NCBI GenBank assembly: GCA_029260985.1
Contig: JAJDCE010000131.1
Span: 1-5,379 of the forward strand
Source of the DNA: Patescibacteria group bacterium
GTDB lineage: Bacteria; Patescibacteriota; Gracilibacteria; UM-FILTER-43-11
Direction: 5' to 3'
DNA length: 5,379 bases
Positions 3,963-5,379 of this stretch are shown piece after piece. The position numbers and the translations under genes are program-made. The stretch's first letter is position 1. Every line of letters begins with the position of its first letter. Under the pieces are notes generated by a model. That model worked only from the letters and a program-made list of their open reading frames with translations. It made no database searches and was not told the origin of the DNA.

Positions 3963-5379
3963 CCAAACTGTAAACAATGCAAATCACAATTCGAAATAAC
4001 TGAAACAGACCGTAAATTTTACGACAAGATCAGCGTGCCTGAACCAACACATTGCCCTTCATGCAGACAGCAACGGCGTTATGCTATCCGAAATGAAAGA
4101 CATCTATACCATCGGGATTGTGGTTTATGCAAAAAGAAAATAATTTCTATGTATTCACCTGATAAACCATTCCCAGTCTATTGCCCGGATTGTTGGTGGG
4201 GCGATAAGTGGGATGGCACAACGTTTGGAATGGAATTTGATTTTTCACGCCCGTTCTTCGATCAGTTTGCCGATCTTCAGAAAAAGGCACCGCGCATAAG
4301 CCTCTATATTGTAAGCTCAGAAAACTGTAATTACTGTAATTTTGTTGGAGACTGTAAAAATAGTTACTTGATTTTCGGATCAGTTTATTCTGAAGATTGC
4401 ATGTATGGATCACCTTATTATTCAAAAAATTGTGTAGACAATCTGGTAGTCCGTGAATGTGAGCTTTGTTACGAATGTGTAGATTCCCGAAAGTTATATA
4501 GCTGTATCTATAGTCAGGATTGTTATGAGTCCGATCATTTAATGTTCTGCTACGATTTGCAGGGCTGCAGTGAATGTATTGCATGTGCGGGACTCAGGAA
4601 TAAGAAGCACTACATAGGCAATAAACCTTATTCTAAAGAGGAATACGAGGCAATTAAGAAGGAAATAAATCTATGCAATCCTGAGCAGTTAAAATCTTTA
4701 AAAGAAAAGCTAGGTCAGGTTAAACTAGAAGTTCCACACCATTATATGCCCAATAATAATGTGCAGAATGTTAGTGGTACCCATATTTATAATTGCAAAA
4801 ATACACTCAACTCTTTTTATGTTGATCGCTGTGAGGATTGTTCTTACTGCATGCAGGTGGTTGATCTCAAGGATTGTTATGACAACAATTACACAGAGGA
4901 GAATGAATTGTGTTACGAGTACCTTGGAATGTATGGAGCTCAGAATACTTTTTTCTCAACTTTCTCACGTCATACCTATAATGTTTTTTATTCTGAATAC
5001 AACATTTCATCCAAATATCTCTTTGGATGCGCGAACTTGCACAACAAAGAGTATTGCATTCTTAATAAGCAATATTCAAAGGGGGAATATGAGGAGCTTG
5101 TTCCAAAAATCATTGAGCACATGAAAAGTACTGGCGAATGGGGAGAATTCTTCCCGATAAGCCATTCACCATTTGCTTATAACGAAACAGTTGCGCAGGA
5201 ATATTTCCCAATAGCCAAAGAAGAAGCTGTCAGAAATAATTATGATTGGAAAGAGCCGGACGAAAAAGATTATCAAGCTCAAAGCTATACAGCCCCAGAG
5301 GAAATCAGGGACGTATCAGACACAATTGCCAAAGAGATAATCGCATGTAATGAATGTAAGAAAAATTATAAAATAATCC
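3960..5379 (+). CDS. Gene 4 (3'-truncated): two-lobed zinc-ribbon/12-residue-repeat protein
   Basis: ATG at 3960 overlaps the gene 3 TGA. The frame stays open for 473 codons to the right edge, so the last part (roughly 75-80 residues by comparison with gene 3) is missing. It starts MPNCKQC. It is the only visible copy with a fully intact N-terminal module: C4/C7/C32/C35 and C54/C57/C75/C78, the last pair in YCPDCWW. FDFSRPFF follows at about 93-100. First array 122-216 (eight repeats, Cys-rich), cap helix from about 217, a lysine/leucine-rich linker, second array 281-364 (seven gapless 12-mers), conserved cap 366-399, and the beginning of the C-terminal module (C463, C466). At least 33 Cys. 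No internal frameshift or stop; the absence of a stop is only the window edge. Function unknown. The intact module makes it the best guide to the ancestral form. Confidence 0.95.
   Translation, partial: MPNCKQCKSQFEITETDRKFYDKISVPEPTHCPSCRQQRRYAIRNERHLYHRDCGLCKKKIISMYSPDKPFPVYCPDCWWGDKWDGTTFGMEFDFSRPFFDQFADLQKKAPRISLYIVSSENCNYCNFVGDCKNSYLIFGSVYSEDCMYGSPYYSKNCVDNLVVRECELCYECVDSRKLYSCIYSQDCYESDHLMFCYDLQGCSECIACAGLRNKKHYIGNKPYSKEEYEAIKKEINLCNPEQLKSLKEKLGQVKLEVPHHYMPNNNVQNVSGTHIYNCKNTLNSFYVDRCEDCSYCMQVVDLKDCYDNNYTEENELCYEYLGMYGAQNTFFSTFSRHTYNVFYSEYNISSKYLFGCANLHNKEYCILNKQYSKGEYEELVPKIIEHMKSTGEWGEFFPISHSPFAYNETVAQEYFPIAKEEAVRNNYDWKEPDEKDYQAQSYTAPEEIRDVSDTIAKEIIACNECKKNYKII
3969..4193 (+). other. 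N-terminal double zinc-ribbon module of gene 4 (all 8 Cys)
   Basis: CKQC, CPSC, CGLC and CPDC at residues 4, 32, 54 and 75. It is the only N-terminal module in the window with both sites complete, and so shows what the degenerate copies in genes 2 and 3 lost. Confidence 0.82.
4323..4607 (+). repeat. First 12-residue repeat array, gene 4 (8 repeats)
   Basis: Residues 122-216, 8 x 12 minus 1. Includes NCNYCNFVGDCK, NSYLIFGSVYSE, NCVDNLVVRECE and LCYECVDSRKLY, ending in ECIACAGLRNKK. This is the most Cys-rich array in the window (14 Cys). Confidence 0.75.
4800..5051 (+). repeat. Second 12-residue repeat array, gene 4 (7 repeats, gapless)
   Basis: Residues 281-364 are exactly seven 12-mers, including NTLNSFYVDRCE, DCSYCMQVVDLK, DCYDNNYTEENE, LCYEYLGMYGAQ and NVFYSEYNISSK, ending in YLFGCANLHNKE. 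The cap follows directly. Confidence 0.8.
5055..5156 (+). repeat. Conserved cap segment after second array, gene 4
   Basis: Residues 366-399. HMKSTGEWGEFFP is identical to gene 3. The only notable change is Glu to Gly in YSKGEYEEL. Confidence 0.78.
5346..5379 (+). other. Start of C-terminal zinc-ribbon module of gene 4 (cut by window edge)
   Basis: Only the first knuckle CNEC (C463, C466) followed by KKNYKII is visible. It matches the start of the C-terminal modules in genes 1 and 3. Confidence 0.75.

Noticed and set aside
4147..4584. 145-residue open frame on the minus strand
   Set aside because: Fully antisense to the repeat-rich part of gene 4, with no recognisable domain; Cys/Tyr/Asn-rich coding on the other strand tends to leave such frames open.
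4759..5124. 121-residue open frame on the plus strand, offset from gene 4
   Set aside because: Shadow of gene 4 in another frame; the gene 4 frame shows clear homology to genes 1-3 across the same interval.
635..5379. One very long gene split by stops or sequencing errors
   Set aside because: Each unit has its own complete N-terminal and C-terminal module, each junction is the same stop/ATG overlap, and the frame changes the same way each time. These are separate genes.
1..5379. CRISPR array, transposon, tRNA/rRNA or intrinsic terminator
   Set aside because: The repeats are coding, diverged and protein-level; no inverted-repeat ends, transposase, structured RNA or hairpin followed by a T-run was seen, and there is no non-coding DNA to hold one.

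Overview
The window is filled by one directional run of four paralogous genes on the + strand, with no non-coding DNA between them. The first gene lacks its 5' end (1-635). Two are complete: 635-2317 (560 aa) and 2317-3960 (547 aa, starting at the inner ATG). The fourth (3960-5379) runs off the right edge after 473 codons. Each junction is a one-base stop/start overlap (TAATG, TAATG, TGATG), so this looks like part of a longer operon of duplicated genes. No promoter, terminator, RNA gene, CRISPR array or mobile element is visible.

All four proteins are cysteine-rich (35, 34 and at least 33 Cys in genes 2, 3 and 4) and share a nearly mirror-symmetric two-lobed plan. The order is: an N-terminal module with four C-x2-C positions (two predicted zinc ribbons); a short linker with a conserved FDFSRPF motif; a first array of eight 12-residue repeats; a lysine-rich cap helix; a charged linker; a second array of seven 12-residue repeats; a highly conserved cap (CILNKQYSKEEYEELVP...GEWGEFFP-like); and a C-terminal module with the same four C-x2-C positions at the same spacing. 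The protein ends six residues after the last Cys. No signal peptide or membrane segment is seen, so a cytoplasmic location is most likely.

No function can be assigned from the sequence. Zinc ribbons at both ends suggest nucleic-acid or protein contacts, and the 12-residue arrays suggest a rigid beta-solenoid, but both are inferences. The genes differ mainly in the repeat arrays and in which of the four zinc sites per protein keeps its ligands. The caps and the start of each gene are strongly conserved. This fits a family that diversifies by tandem duplication on a fixed scaffold.

Organism: nothing taxonomic is encoded. From memory, proteins beginning with this Cys-rich N-terminus are common, often in multiple copies, in Candidate Phyla Radiation (Patescibacteria, e.g. 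Parcubacteria) genomes, where they are hypothetical or carry an uninformative family label. The AT-leaning sequence, tight gene packing and weak ribosome binding sites are compatible with that, but placement is tentative. The TGA at 3958-3960 sits exactly where the other copies have TAA, so TGA appears to be a normal stop here.
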